Below the pieces are notes generated by a model. It ran no database searches, had not been told where the DNA came from, and worked only from the letters and a program-made list of their open reading frames with translations. This document shows positions 54,707-64,000 of a DNA stretch of 64,000 bases, one piece after another. Every line of letters starts with the position of its first letter. Positions within the stretch are counted from its first letter, which is position 1. A program made the translations under genes and the position numbers. The stretch covers positions 1 to 64,000 of the forward strand of contig NZ_ATVR01000016.1 of the NCBI RefSeq assembly GCF_000420825.1. Reading direction: 5' to 3'. This stretch comes from Butyrivibrio sp. AE2015. Lineage in GTDB: Bacteria > Bacillota > Clostridia > Lachnospirales > Lachnospiraceae.

Positions 54707-56584
54707 ATGAATAAAGAAGAGTATTTACAAGTTTACCGCCACTCACTTGCGCACATTCTTGCCAAGGCAGTTATCGAGCTTTACGGTGAGGAAGTTCAGT
54801 ATGCTATCGGACCTCAGATCGAGGATGGATGCTACTATGATTTCGTTCTTCCAAAGGCTGTAACACAGGATGACTTCAAGACGATCGAAGACAAGATGCG
54901 TGAGATCATCAAGAGAAGAGAGGATTGGACACGTAAAGAGGTCTCAAAGTCGGAGGCACTTGAAATGTTCAAGAATCAGAAGTTCAAGACTGAACTTATC
55001 AATGACCTTCCAGAGGATGAGGTAATCACTGTTTACTATACAGGTGAGGATTATGTGGATCTTTGCCGCGGACCTCACGTAGAAAACTCTCAGGAGCTCT
55101 TTAATGCATCTTATCAGATCAAGTCTGTTTCAGGTGCATACTGGAGAGGCGATGAGCATAGAGATCAGCTTTCAAGAATCTATCTTTATGCTTTCCCAAG
55201 CAAGGATGAGCTTAAACAGCACATCAAGATGATCCAGGAAGCTATGGAGAGAGACCACAAGAAGATCGGGGCTGCACTTGATCTTTTCATGTTTGATGAA
55301 ACAGCTCCCGGTATGCCTTACTGGCTTCCAAGAGGATGGAAGATGTATCAGGCACTTCTTAAGTATTCAAGAGAAGTACAGGAAAGACACGGCTATACAG
55401 AAATAGCTGCCCCTCTTGTAAACAACAAAAAGCTCTGGCTTATCAGTGGTCACTGGGCTCATTACGTAAACAACATGTTCATGGTTCCCGGTGTTTCAGG
55501 ATGGCTTAAGGCAGACGCTGAGATCCCTGGTGTACTTGAGAACATCAACGAGCCTGCAGAAGAGCCAAAGAACATCAAGATCCAGGCTGGTTCAGTTATC
55601 TACAATCGTGAGCAGGATGACACAATGGCAGCTAAGCCAATGAACTGTCCTAATGCCATGATGACATATAAGAGAACAAATCACTCTTACAAAGAGCTTC
55701 CTATCCGTTACAGCGAGTATGATGTTCTTCACCGTAAAGAGAAGTCAGGACAGATGAATGGTCTTTTCCGTGTTCAGGAGTTCCGTCAGGATGATGACCA
55801 TACATTCGTAATGGAATCTCAGATAAAAGAGGAGATTGCAGACGTTATCTCTATCGCAGATGAGATCTACAAGACATTCGGCGTAACATACAGAGCTGAG
55901 CTCTCAACAAGACCTGAAGATTTCATGGGTGATATTGAAGTTTGGAACAGAGCTGAGGCTGCTCTTAAGGAAATTCTTGATGAAAAGTACGGCGAGGGTG
56001 GATACGAAGTAAATGAAGGCGATGGTGCTTTCTACGGACCTAAGATCGACCTTCAGATCAAGGATGCTCTTGGAAGAGAATGGCAGTGTGGGACTGTACA
56101 GCTTGACTTCCAGCTTCCTCATAACTTTGGCCTTACATACCAGGCTCAGGATGGAACAATGCAGATGCCTGTAGTTATCCACAGAGCTATCTATGGATCA
56201 CTTGAGAGATTTATCGGTATCATCATCGAGAACTTCAAGGGTGTATTCCCATTCTGGCTCAGCCCATATCAGGTTGGTATCGTTCCGATCAGAGTTGAGC
56301 ACAACGAATACGCTGAGAAGGTAGAGAAAGCTCTTATGGCAGCAGGCGTTCGTGTTGAAGCTGATTACTCAGACAACAACATGAAAGAGAAGATCAAAAA
56401 GTTCAAGAATTACAAAGATCCATACATCCTTGTAATTGGAGACAAAGAAGCTGCTGAGGGTACAGTATCTATCAATGTACGCGGTTCAAACAAGCAGGTT
56501 CAGAATGTTCCTTTAGAGACATTTGTTGAAATGTGCAAGAAGCTTAACACAGAGCATTCACTTGAACTTATAGAATCACTTTAA
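54707..56584 (+). CDS. thrS: Threonyl-tRNA synthetase lacking the TGS domain
   Basis: 625 residues. The protein begins directly at the editing domain (HSLAH, H12/H16; DLCRGPHV), without the ~60-residue TGS domain. Class II core with zinc ligands C314 (MNCP), H365 (DDDHTF) and the later His in VVIHRAIYGSLERF; anticodon domain at the C-terminus. An insertion of roughly 45 residues (about 258-305) precedes the MNCP motif, and MNCPNAMM replaces the common MNCPGH. Codon use indicates high expression. Charges tRNA-Thr. Leader hairpin and terminator flank it. Confidence 0.95.
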   Translation: MNKEEYLQVYRHSLAHILAKAVIELYGEEVQYAIGPQIEDGCYYDFVLPKAVTQDDFKTIEDKMREIIKRREDWTRKEVSKSEALEMFKNQKFKTELINDLPEDEVITVYYTGEDYVDLCRGPHVENSQELFNASYQIKSVSGAYWRGDEHRDQLSRIYLYAFPSKDELKQHIKMIQEAMERDHKKIGAALDLFMFDETAPGMPYWLPRGWKMYQALLKYSREVQERHGYTEIAAPLVNNKKLWLISGHWAHYVNNMFMVPGVSGWLKADAEIPGVLENINEPAEEPKNIKIQAGSVIYNREQDDTMAAKPMNCPNAMMTYKRTNHSYKELPIRYSEYDVLHRKEKSGQMNGLFRVQEFRQDDDHTFVMESQIKEEIADVISIADEIYKTFGVTYRAELSTRPEDFMGDIEVWNRAEAALKEILDEKYGEGGYEVNEGDGAFYGPKIDLQIKDALGREWQCGTVQLDFQLPHNFGLTYQAQDGTMQMPVVIHRAIYGSLERFIGIIIENFKGVFPFWLSPYQVGIVPIRVEHNEYAEKVEKALMAAGVRVEADYSDNNMKEKIKKFKNYKDPYILVIGDKEAAEGTVSINVRGSNKQVQNVPLETFVEMCKKLNTEHSLELIESL

Positions 56585-56590
56585 TCAATC

Positions 56591-56621
56591 ATAGGCACAG
56601 CTATTTATTGGCTGTGCCTAT
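56591..56621 (+). terminator. Hairpin after thrS
   Basis: ATAGGCACAGC (56591-56601) pairs with GCTGTGCCTAT (56611-56621). Only ATTT follows, so termination may be partial and the next gene may be read through. Confidence 0.65.
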
Positions 56622-56636
56622 ATTTAAGAGGATGGA

Positions 56637-58262
56637 ATGTCTGAAAAAAGAATTAAAGTCACAAAAGACTGTATTGGAATAGGTTTTATTGTTGCGGCTA
56701 TATATTGTCTGGTCAGAGCATTTCTTCTGACCTTTTCTACAGATATTTGGTACGACGAGCTTTTTTCCATGGAGTTTGCCAAAAGACCTTTTGAGGAACT
56801 TATCAGTCTTACCTCAAAGGATGTGCACCCGCCGCTCTATTATATGATCGTGAGGGTGTTTTTGCTCCTTGGAAGCAGTTTTGGTCTGCCAATTGAAACA
56901 AGTGGCAAGATTGCATCAATCCTGCCGTTTTTACTGCTTTTTGTTTATGCAGTCACTGTCATCAGGAAAAATCATGGGATGCTTGCAAGCGGGCTTTTTT
57001 GCTTTGCGTCAGTTACTATGCCGGGACTTCCTGAATACACAACTGAAATCAGAATGTACAGCTGGGCACTTTTCTTTGTGACAGCTTCACTTATACATGC
57101 CTTCAATCTGATGAAAAACTATCTGAGCGAAGACAGAAAATGGGATCTTCCAAACGTAATCGCACTGTTTTTGTTTGGAACAGCAGCTTTTTATACCCAT
57201 TACTATGCTGCACTTTCAGTAGCAATCATTTATTTCTATGTTTTACTTTGGATGATAATAAAGTACGTTGCTGTTATGGGCGGTAAAGGTAGCAAAAAGC
57301 ATCTGAACTTCAAGGCAATCGCAGCTGTTATCATCAGCGCTAACCTGACTGCTGTTTGCTATGTTCCATGGCTTGCAGTTCTCCTTGGACAGGCACATAC
57401 TGTGAGCGGAAGCTACTGGATACAGCCTGTGGGACTTAGGACCTTTGGAAGCTGTATCAAATATCTCTTTAGCGGATATTTCTCAAATAGTATTATTACC
57501 ACTTCCCTGGCGGTTATATTGTTCATACTTGTTGTCTTTATTGTGGTTAACAATGTGATCAGACTGATAAAATGTGGATATCAGGATGAAAATGAAAAGA
57601 TAAAAGACCTTCAGAGTCTTATGGCAGTTATGGTGCTTCCTTTGCTGGTCATTGTAGGAATTGTGGCATCGATGCTGATCCGCCCTGTGTTTGTTAGCAG
57701 GTATATGATCCCTGCAATGGGGGCTTTCTATCTTGCCCTAAGCATTAGTATAGGGAATGTATTTAATAGGACTGGAACCAAAAAAATCACACAGATAGCC
57801 TATTGTATATTGGGGATACTTATTGCTATAGTTGGATGTGTGGATTTTAAAGGCTTTATCGGTAACGAAGAGTACCGACAGGTCAACATGGAAAAGACAT
57901 TAGAGCTCTTTTCAGAAATAGATTCAGATACACTTATTATCAGTAACTTTGATCATGTTCAGGCTCTTTTGGCTTATTATCTAAATGAAGATATGACAGA
58001 TGATGAGCATAAAATATATCTCTACTATGGACAGCCTGAAGCACTTGTGGATGAAATGCTCACAGGACTCTATACTATTGAGGATTCTGTGGATGTTAAG
58101 AATTATCTTTTGTCAGGAAAAAGAGTTCTCTTTCTCGGAAGCTTTAACAGCAGAGAAGTTATACTTGATGAGTGGAATAAAGAATATGGCATAACCTATG
58201 AGAATCTTGGAAGCTATCTCATGGAGAGATACTGGTTTGACGTATTTGAACTAAGCCTTTAA
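56637..58262 (+). CDS. GT-C fold membrane glycosyltransferase (PMT/ArnT-like)
   Basis: 541 residues, about 11-12 membrane helices then a soluble C-terminal domain (about 415-541). First loop WYDELFSMEFA carries the catalytic-type acidic pair; SKDVHPPLYYMIVRVF is the second family motif. Such enzymes move sugars from polyprenyl phosphate to proteins or envelope glycans on the outer face. Acceptor unknown. Confidence 0.85.
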   Translation: MSEKRIKVTKDCIGIGFIVAAIYCLVRAFLLTFSTDIWYDELFSMEFAKRPFEELISLTSKDVHPPLYYMIVRVFLLLGSSFGLPIETSGKIASILPFLLLFVYAVTVIRKNHGMLASGLFCFASVTMPGLPEYTTEIRMYSWALFFVTASLIHAFNLMKNYLSEDRKWDLPNVIALFLFGTAAFYTHYYAALSVAIIYFYVLLWMIIKYVAVMGGKGSKKHLNFKAIAAVIISANLTAVCYVPWLAVLLGQAHTVSGSYWIQPVGLRTFGSCIKYLFSGYFSNSIITTSLAVILFILVVFIVVNNVIRLIKCGYQDENEKIKDLQSLMAVMVLPLLVIVGIVASMLIRPVFVSRYMIPAMGAFYLALSISIGNVFNRTGTKKITQIAYCILGILIAIVGCVDFKGFIGNEEYRQVNMEKTLELFSEIDSDTLIISNFDHVQALLAYYLNEDMTDDEHKIYLYYGQPEALVDEMLTGLYTIEDSVDVKNYLLSGKRVLFLGSFNSREVILDEWNKEYGITYENLGSYLMERYWFDVFELSL

Positions 58263-58274
58263 TTTGGAGGAAAT

Positions 58275-58877
58275 ATGAAAAAGATACGAGCCGTTTATCT
58301 GCTTTTATTGGCTGCTGTCATAGCCATTATAAGTAGTGTTGGATTTTTAGATGGCATAACGATTTATGCCAAAGATGAATTAAAAGAGGCCAGACAGTGT
58401 ACGTTTGTTGTACCTTCTGACTTTACACTTCAGGCTGAAACGGGCACCTTTGTCAACAAGAACGAACCTATGGAGTCTTCATCAATCAGCTACAACATAT
58501 ATGATAATGGTAAAAATATCACCCTTACTAACAGGGAGAAGAAAAGAAATCCCGCATCCATAGAGAAGGCAGTTATAGACAATACCGCTAATCTCACTAA
58601 GAGTGAGTATGAAAAACTTTTGTCAGAATCATATAATGAAGCCTTTGGCAGCGATGTTGACTTCACGGTGGAGAGCTTTGAGAACATTACTATCGATGGA
58701 TATCCCGGGTATCATATTGAGTCAAGCTTTATGGTGCCTGATCAGCAGAAGGCTTACCAGACAGTCTACATGATATTGTCTAAGTACAAGACCTTTACGA
58801 TCACCTATCAGAGAGCGGAAGATGATAATTGTCAGGAGTTGTTTGAGCAGAGTGCTGCTACAATTCATGTGAATTAA
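58275..58877 (+). CDS. Exported protein of unknown function
   Basis: 200 residues. N-terminal signal or anchor (about 5-27), then a mixed alpha/beta domain with FVVPSDFTLQAE, ITIDGYPGYHIESSF and YMILSKYKTFTITYQRAED, reminiscent of PsbP/DcrB-like small exported domains. RBS TTTGGAGG, 12 bp after the glycosyltransferase, so co-transcribed. No clear family call. Confidence 0.65.
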   Translation: MKKIRAVYLLLLAAVIAIISSVGFLDGITIYAKDELKEARQCTFVVPSDFTLQAETGTFVNKNEPMESSSISYNIYDNGKNITLTNREKKRNPASIEKAVIDNTANLTKSEYEKLLSESYNEAFGSDVDFTVESFENITIDGYPGYHIESSFMVPDQQKAYQTVYMILSKYKTFTITYQRAEDDNCQELFEQSAATIHVN

Positions 58878-58881
58878 ATGG

Positions 58882-58924
58882 GCTAAGTATTGTCATTTTG
58901 TGGGCAATACTTAGCTTATTCTTT
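58882..58924 (+). terminator. Terminator after the exported protein
   Basis: GCTAAGTATTG (58882-58892) pairs with CAATACTTAGC (58905-58915), followed by TTATTCTTT. Confidence 0.75.
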
Positions 58925-58995
58925 GGAATAGCCGATATATTAATAGCTATTTGTGGTAGAATATATAAGGATTTTTATGTCTTTGGAGGATTATT

Positions 58996-60357
58996 ATGCG
59001 AATTATTATCGTGGGCTGTGGAAATGTTGGTCAGACTCTTACTCAGCAGCTCAGTAAAGAAGGACATTATATAACCGTTATAGAGGAAAAAAGTAGTGTT
59101 GTACAAAACGTTGTAAACAGCTATGACGTTATGGGGATTGTGGGTAACGGTGCAAGTTACTCTATCATGAAGGACGCCGGAATTGAAAAGGCAGACCTTA
59201 TGGTGGCTGTAACTGATTCTGATGAGCTTAATCTTTTGTGCTGTCTTATTGCTAAAAAGGCAGGTAATTGCCATACTATCGCGCGAGTACGTAACCCTGT
59301 CTATAAGAAAGAGATTAATTTTATTAAAGAAGAACTGGGCTTATCAATGGTCATCAATCCTGAAGAGGCAGCAGCCAATGAAGCTGCAAGGCTGTTAAAG
59401 CTTCCTTCAGCGACAAAGATCGAGACCTTTGCAAGAGGCCGAGCAGAGCTTATCAAGATGATCATCAGTGAAGATTCAAGGCTCTGCGATAAGGCACTTA
59501 AGGATATCCCTGCAGATCTTAAAAAGCAGGTTATCATCGCAGTTGTTTCAAGAGGAAAAGATGTCTTTATCCCTGATGGAAACTTTATATTAAGGGCGGG
59601 TGATGAGATTACTATCATCGGATCCAGCAGAAATACACTTAACTTCTTTAAAAAGATGGGACTTCCTACAGCGAAGGTACACTCAACAATTATTGTAGGA
59701 GGCGGAGAGACCGGATACTATCTTGCCGGACAGCTCATATCCTACGGTATTAAGGTGACTATTTTTGATAAAGATGCAGAGCGCTGCAAAGAGCTTTCTG
59801 AGCTCCTTCCGCAGGCACTTGTCATCAACGGTGACGGAACTGATAAGGATATGCTCTTGGAAGAGGGAATTACCAGAGTTGAGTCTTTTGCTTCCCTTAC
59901 CAATCTCGATGAAGAGAACATAATGCTCTCAATGTATGTCAAAAACATCAATCCAAAGGCTAAACTCATAACAAAGGTCCACAGAGTTAACTATGGTGAG
60001 ATAATTGGATCACTTGATATTGGAAGCATTATTTATCCAAAGAATATTACTGCTGAGAGGATCGTGCAGTTTGTGCGAGGAATGTCAGCATCAAAAGACA
60101 GCAACATAGAGGCGCTTTATAAGCTCAATGATGAAAGAGCTGAGGCCCTTGAATTTATAGTAAGAAGTGGAAGCCCTGTTATTGGCGTTCCTTTGGCTCA
60201 GCTTAATCTTAAGAAGGGCATTCTTATAGCCTGCATAAATCATTACGGAGAGATCATAACTCCTAGTGGAGAGAGCGTTATAAGAGACAGAGATTCGGTA
60301 ATTGTAGTAACAACACTTGCCGGATTAAATGATATTAACGACATACTGGAGAAGTAA
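58996..60357 (+). CDS. trkA: TrkA potassium-uptake regulatory subunit
   Basis: 453 residues; two RCK units, each Rossmann (GCGNVGQTL at 8-16; IVGGGETGYYLA near 235) plus C-terminal domain. Peripheral NAD(H)/ATP-sensing gate for TrkH, encoded next after a 1-bp gap. RBS GGAGG. Confidence 0.95.
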   Translation: MRIIIVGCGNVGQTLTQQLSKEGHYITVIEEKSSVVQNVVNSYDVMGIVGNGASYSIMKDAGIEKADLMVAVTDSDELNLLCCLIAKKAGNCHTIARVRNPVYKKEINFIKEELGLSMVINPEEAAANEAARLLKLPSATKIETFARGRAELIKMIISEDSRLCDKALKDIPADLKKQVIIAVVSRGKDVFIPDGNFILRAGDEITIIGSSRNTLNFFKKMGLPTAKVHSTIIVGGGETGYYLAGQLISYGIKVTIFDKDAERCKELSELLPQALVINGDGTDKDMLLEEGITRVESFASLTNLDEENIMLSMYVKNINPKAKLITKVHRVNYGEIIGSLDIGSIIYPKNITAERIVQFVRGMSASKDSNIEALYKLNDERAEALEFIVRSGSPVIGVPLAQLNLKKGILIACINHYGEIITPSGESVIRDRDSVIVVTTLAGLNDINDILEK

Positions 60358-60358
60358 A

Positions 60359-61804
60359 ATGAACTATTCAATGATCAGATATATCCTGTTCAGACTTTTC
60401 AGGATAATGGGATTTCTTTTGATGTTGCCATTTTTTGTGGCAATTATCCACAAGGAATATGACAGTGCGGAGTCTTTCTTTTTACTGATTGTTATTACGC
60501 TTGTTGTGGGTATATTAGGCTCCATAAAAAAACCAAAGAGTACCGTTATTTATGCTAAAGAAGGCTTTGCCATAACAGCTCTTGCCTGGATATTTATGAG
60601 TATGCTTGGGGCTGTGCCCTTCGTTATGACAGGAACTATCCCCAATTACATTGATGCCCTTTTTGAGACTATATCGGGCTTTACGACCACAGGAGGAAGT
60701 ATCCTTACCTCTGTGGATGGCATTGAATACAGCGTTCAGTTCTGGCGTACATTTACCCACTGGATTGGTGGAATGGGAGTTTTGGTGTTCCTCATAGCTG
60801 TTATTCCAATGGTTGATGGTTATAGCATGCACCTCATGAGGGCAGAGAGCCCGGGACCGGTTGTTGGTAAGATTGTTCCCAAGGTAAAAGATACAGCTAA
60901 GATCCTTTACCAGATATATATAGCTATCACTCTTTTGGAAATCATCTGCCTTATTATCACAGGAATGCCTATATACGATGCGGTTACTATTACTTTTTCC
61001 ACTGTAGGAACCGGTGGATTTGCTGTTAATAATGCAGGTATCGGTGGATATTCGATCGCAAGCCAGGCGGTTATCATTGTATTCATGGCACTTTGCGGTG
61101 TTAACTTTACCGTTTATTATTTCCTGATCAATAGAAAGCCAAAAGAGGCTTTTGCTGTAGATGAGGTTAAGTACTATTTTGCGACTATGCTCATAGCTGC
61201 GTGCCTTATCTCAATAAATGTATACAGAGCAGGAATCATTACCGACGGAAGACTTTCCTTCCATCACTCTCTGTTTGCAGTTACATCAGTTATGACAACT
61301 ACAGGTTTTGGAACAATGGATTTCGATAAGTGGCCCATGTTTTCCAAAATGATCCTTTGTCTGTTATCTCTTGTAGGAGCCTGCGCGGGTTCAACAGGTG
61401 GCGGATTTAAGTTTTCAAGAGCGATTATCGTAATAAGAAATGCCAGGAATGAACTTAACTACCTGGTTCATCCCAAAGCTGTAAAAAGAGTATATATGGA
61501 TGGCCATACTGTGGAGGGTACAACTGTAAAATCAGTTTCAGCTTATTTAGGTCTTTATGTAGTTACTTTTATGATTTCCTGTATATTGGTAGCTCTTGAT
61601 AATTTTGATTTCCAGACCACAGTTACATCAGTGGCAGCAACCATGAATAACATTGGTCCCGGGCTTGGAATGGTTGGTCCTATGGGCAATTATTCAGAGT
61701 TTTCACCTCTTGCCAAAATTGTATTGATGTTTGACATGCTTGCAGGAAGACTTGAGCTACTTCCTATACTTATATTCATAAAGCCCAAAACTTGGAAAAG
61801 ATAA
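60359..61804 (+). CDS. trkH: TrkH potassium transporter
   Basis: 481 residues from ATG at 60359, 1 bp after trkA. Four selectivity-loop regions including ISGFTTTGGS, STVGTGGFA, TSVMTTTGFGT and NNIGPGLG; also GACAGSTGGGFKFSR. K+ uptake channel-like subunit in the membrane, gated by TrkA. No good terminator follows. Confidence 0.95.
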   Translation: MNYSMIRYILFRLFRIMGFLLMLPFFVAIIHKEYDSAESFFLLIVITLVVGILGSIKKPKSTVIYAKEGFAITALAWIFMSMLGAVPFVMTGTIPNYIDALFETISGFTTTGGSILTSVDGIEYSVQFWRTFTHWIGGMGVLVFLIAVIPMVDGYSMHLMRAESPGPVVGKIVPKVKDTAKILYQIYIAITLLEIICLIITGMPIYDAVTITFSTVGTGGFAVNNAGIGGYSIASQAVIIVFMALCGVNFTVYYFLINRKPKEAFAVDEVKYYFATMLIAACLISINVYRAGIITDGRLSFHHSLFAVTSVMTTTGFGTMDFDKWPMFSKMILCLLSLVGACAGSTGGGFKFSRAIIVIRNARNELNYLVHPKAVKRVYMDGHTVEGTTVKSVSAYLGLYVVTFMISCILVALDNFDFQTTVTSVAATMNNIGPGLGMVGPMGNYSEFSPLAKIVLMFDMLAGRLELLPILIFIKPKTWKR

Positions 61805-61908
61805 ATTATTTATTAAATTTCTATAAACAAGCTCTTGAAAATTGTGTCCAAAATGTGATAGACTCTAGTAGTATTTGTGAATAGATATGAAATAATAGGT
61901 GGGTTGAA

Positions 61909-62430
61909 ATGACAAAAACAAGAAGAACAATGCTTATTGTTCTTGGCGCATTTCTCTTGGGTATATCGGTACTTGCCGGTGCCATAGTGTTGTTTGGTAC
62001 TGCAAGCGAAGCCAATATGGATATTAGTCGTAGTATTTATGAGGGTTCTCATGAAACATCGAGTAAGAGCGAACATATTAGGCTCTCACAGAGAGTGACA
62101 GTTAAGACTGACGAGGGAACACTTCCATTTAGTGGAACAATAACCAAGTCACAGGATGCTTTTTATCCGGGAACATACAAGATAGTTTTTAGTAACAATG
62201 CTATTTTGACTGACACAGCAACTATTGAGGTCAAGTTCCAGGTAAAAGAGGGAGAGACTGTATATATTCTTACAGGCAATAAGGACGGCGGATATTCACA
62301 GTACGCTGAGGTTGTAGCTAAAGAGCCTGGTTGTGTTGAGTTCCAGACCAACATATTACAGAATTATACACTTTCAACTACAAATATATGTGGTGCTCAG
62401 GAGGCTATGGCTAGTCTTGTAGGCAACTGA
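61909..62430 (+). CDS. Small exported protein of unknown function
   Basis: 173 residues. N-terminal membrane segment (about 8-31), then a mostly beta extracellular domain (RLSQRVTVKTDEGTLPFSGT, YKIVFSNNAILTD, VYILTGNKDGGYSQYAE). RBS GGTGGG. No family recognised. Its stop TGA abuts the stop of the opposite gene within TGATCA. Confidence 0.65.
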   Translation: MTKTRRTMLIVLGAFLLGISVLAGAIVLFGTASEANMDISRSIYEGSHETSSKSEHIRLSQRVTVKTDEGTLPFSGTITKSQDAFYPGTYKIVFSNNAILTDTATIEVKFQVKEGETVYILTGNKDGGYSQYAEVVAKEPGCVEFQTNILQNYTLSTTNICGAQEAMASLVGN

Positions 62431-63207
62431 TCATATTTTGTAAATTGCATAGCGGATCGCATACAACAGTAGTAAATGTGCGGGGTAGAAGAGATAGAAG
62501 AGATACTTAAGCTTTCCTAGATCTTTGCCCCGCTTTTTGTTATAGAAAAACAGGAGGATAAAGCCTGGAAAAGCTTTGAATTCATTGGAAATTCCGCAGA
62601 GTACGATATAGGAAGCAAGAAGGCTTATCGCTTCATAGAAATGGAAGAAATAAAATATAAGGATCACACATATTCCAAATTCGCGATAGTCGCAGTTAAT
62701 AACATGTGCAGTATAGGCGCCAATTGCTATAACAAGTGCGCTAGCAGGATAGAATGCTATGCGGGATATCTTTTTATCTGACATAGATAATTCTTTTCTA
62801 AAGAAGTCTGCAGCCCATATGACGAGAAGGCCAATAAATAGTGAAAATAAAACGTTGGCGCTGTACATAAAGTCGTTGTCAGCCTTATTGAATGCAAGAT
62901 CATAGGGATATTCAGAAATAATAGCAAAAATAAACAGACTAAGAGCGTATCTTAGTCTGTTTTTTGTGTGGTAAAAACCCTCAACCAGTAGAAAAGCAAA
63001 TACCGGAAAGGCACTGCGACCAACAAATCGCAAAATTTTGTAAAACATGTTCAACTTTTCAAAATCAAAGATATCTTTCTGAACTCCGGCCTGAAATACA
63101 GGAAGAATGATAGCTGCGCCGATATGGTCTATAAGCATACATATGCATGCTATTACTTTTAGTGTATTGCCATTAAGTTTGCGGTATTTGTCTATATCGA
63201 AAGTCAT
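62431..63207 (-). CDS. TraX-family membrane protein
   Basis: 258 residues, about seven to eight membrane helices. LKVIACICMLIDHIGAAI, VGRSAFPVFAFLLVEGFYHT and ISEYPYDLAF match the chromosomal TraX-like family of Firmicutes, related to the F-pilin acetyltransferase but with unknown acceptor here; not evidence of a plasmid. It starts 6 bp after the DUF3048 gene on the same strand. Confidence 0.85.
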   Translation of the reverse strand: MTFDIDKYRKLNGNTLKVIACICMLIDHIGAAIILPVFQAGVQKDIFDFEKLNMFYKILRFVGRSAFPVFAFLLVEGFYHTKNRLRYALSLFIFAIISEYPYDLAFNKADNDFMYSANVLFSLFIGLLVIWAADFFRKELSMSDKKISRIAFYPASALVIAIGAYTAHVINCDYREFGICVILIFYFFHFYEAISLLASYIVLCGISNEFKAFPGFILLFFYNKKRGKDLGKLKYLFYLFYPAHLLLLYAIRYAIYKI

Positions 63208-63213
63208 ATTGTT

Positions 63214-64000
63214 TTATTCAAAGATAATTTTTTCCCAGGTGTCATCAGGAACAAGTGCAATGTAAGTTTTACCGTTGTTGATCTCAAGCTCATCGCCGTT
63301 TTCGTCATAGAACTTTGTTACATCAGTGTATCCTGATTTAACCCATGTAACGTCTTTTGCAACTCCGTTTGTGAGATACCATGCGTATTCACCAGCGCCG
63401 ACACAGTTATAGATCAGATATCCTTCATCATCTAACTGTGTGAAGCTGCATTTCTGAAGAATAACATTCTTGAATGAAAGAACTTCACCGCTGTCGGCAT
63501 CTTCATGAGGCTCGCCGTATTCAGAATACTCATAAAGTCCTGTTTCAGGGTTATAAGTAAGTGTTGAGCTGTTGTGAGGGAAAGGAAGAGATACCTTGTT
63601 GGCAGTGTATGATCTGTCATATTTCTCATCAAGTTTTATCTCTGTGCCATAGTCTGTAAAATTAAAGTGGCTTCCTTCATTAGCAAATTCGTTATAGGTT
63701 TCTGAAATGTTTGCTTTAGGTATTTCTCTTTCAAGATCGCCAGAAACAATGTATTCAGTGAATTCTTTGTCCTTACCATTGTTGATTCTTGAGAACAATC
63801 CTGAAATATGGTCTTTAGCCCAATCCATGGCAAAATAAGCATCGTTATGGACAGGACCACCATCATGACAGAGAATAGCATTCCACTCTGAAGCCAGAAT
63901 GATGTTTGTAGGTCTGGTGCTACGAATACTTCCAAACTGCTCAAGTGATTTCCAGTCTTTTACAACACACATAAGACGTGTGATACGGTCATTGGCAGTG
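63214..64000 (-). CDS. DUF3048 (YerB-like) protein, 5' end beyond window
   Basis: The frame stays open to the window edge and reads ANDRITRLMCVVKDW before the first internal Met, so the true start lies outside. DRITRLMCVV, FGSIRSTRPTNIILASEW and LCHDGGPVHNDAYF are DUF3048 signatures; the C-terminal domain (YSYNCVGAGEYAWYLTNGVA-like, VTWVKSGYTDVTKFYDENG) is the second family domain. These are usually lipoproteins of unknown role in Firmicutes. Co-transcribed with the TraX-like gene. Confidence 0.85.
   Translation of the reverse strand, partial: TANDRITRLMCVVKDWKSLEQFGSIRSTRPTNIILASEWNAILCHDGGPVHNDAYFAMDWAKDHISGLFSRINNGKDKEFTEYIVSGDLEREIPKANISETYNEFANEGSHFNFTDYGTEIKLDEKYDRSYTANKVSLPFPHNSSTLTYNPETGLYEYSEYGEPHEDADSGEVLSFKNVILQKCSFTQLDDEGYLIYNCVGAGEYAWYLTNGVAKDVTWVKSGYTDVTKFYDENGDELEINNGKTYIALVPDDTWEKIIFE

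Noticed and set aside
61813-62076. Minus-strand frame of 87 residues in the trkH downstream gap
   Set aside because: Overlaps the better supported exported-protein gene; no SD and Cys/His-rich noise product.
62431-63207. TraX-like gene as evidence for a conjugative plasmid
   Set aside because: Chromosomal TraX-like proteins are common in Firmicutes and no other transfer gene is present.

Overview
The window looks like chromosome of a low-to-moderate GC, Gram-positive, anaerobic gut or rumen Clostridium-relative, most likely Lachnospiraceae near Butyrivibrio or Pseudobutyrivibrio. The basis is the codon and base composition, strong GGAGG ribosome binding sites, a SigI/RsgI pair, class B sortase-type surface proteins, a DUF4250 protein, DapL-type lysine biosynthesis, and several plant-polysaccharide enzymes next to ABC sugar transporters. 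No rRNA, tRNA, CRISPR array, transposase or phage gene was seen.

Layout. 1-556 is a non-coding leader with stacked inverted repeats and a GC-rich block that may be a structured RNA. 557-8506 holds a 1707-residue surface protein ending in its own class B sortase domain, a convergent sigI-rsgI pair with SigI-like promoters, and a small secreted protein. 8664-13122 is clpP-clpX, engB (opposite strand), an HdeD-like membrane protein and a CobA/CobO-type adenosyltransferase fused to a methionine-synthase-activation-like domain. 13187-17909 (minus) is a methyl-accepting chemotaxis gene behind a c-di-GMP-I riboswitch, then clpB. 18130-20394 (minus) is an Asn/Glu-rich surface protein with a VLGAxR sorting tail, and DUF4250. 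20663-27131 is an eight-gene exopolysaccharide-type operon: PHP phosphatase, chain-length regulator, BY-kinase, DUF5011-like protein, LCP protein, a degenerate sortase-fold lipoprotein, a secreted coiled-coil protein and the initiating sugar transferase. It has no other glycosyltransferase.

27292-35860 is a glycan-use region: esterase, GH31, a remarkable 156-bp nested palindrome, an ABC sugar importer and a GH4 enzyme. 36017-42040 carries a GAF-ABC ATPase fusion with an FtsX-type permease and a PlsC-like acyltransferase. 42003-46513 holds a GltS-like transporter, GH43, a deletion scar joining a regulator remnant to a glycosidase remnant, and a GH28 enzyme. 46670-53912 has an M13 peptidase with no clear start codon, dapL, dapF, hisC, a COG2426 protein and a methyltransferase. 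54045-64000 has a SEC-C protein, a TGS-less threonyl-tRNA synthetase, a GT-C glycosyltransferase, trkA-trkH, small exported proteins, a TraX-like protein and a DUF3048 protein cut by the window end.

How it fits together. Much of the window concerns the cell surface: sortase-type anchoring, a polysaccharide operon with LCP and sortase-fold members, SigI/RsgI trans-envelope signalling, and c-di-GMP control of a chemoreceptor. The carbohydrate genes suggest import and depolymerisation of plant cell-wall oligosaccharides, possibly pectin-derived given GH28 and an lplABCD-like order. A repeated GGGACGGGGTTARTGG element occurs four times between 44.5 and 51.2 kb, twice inside reading frames and once beside the deletion scar.
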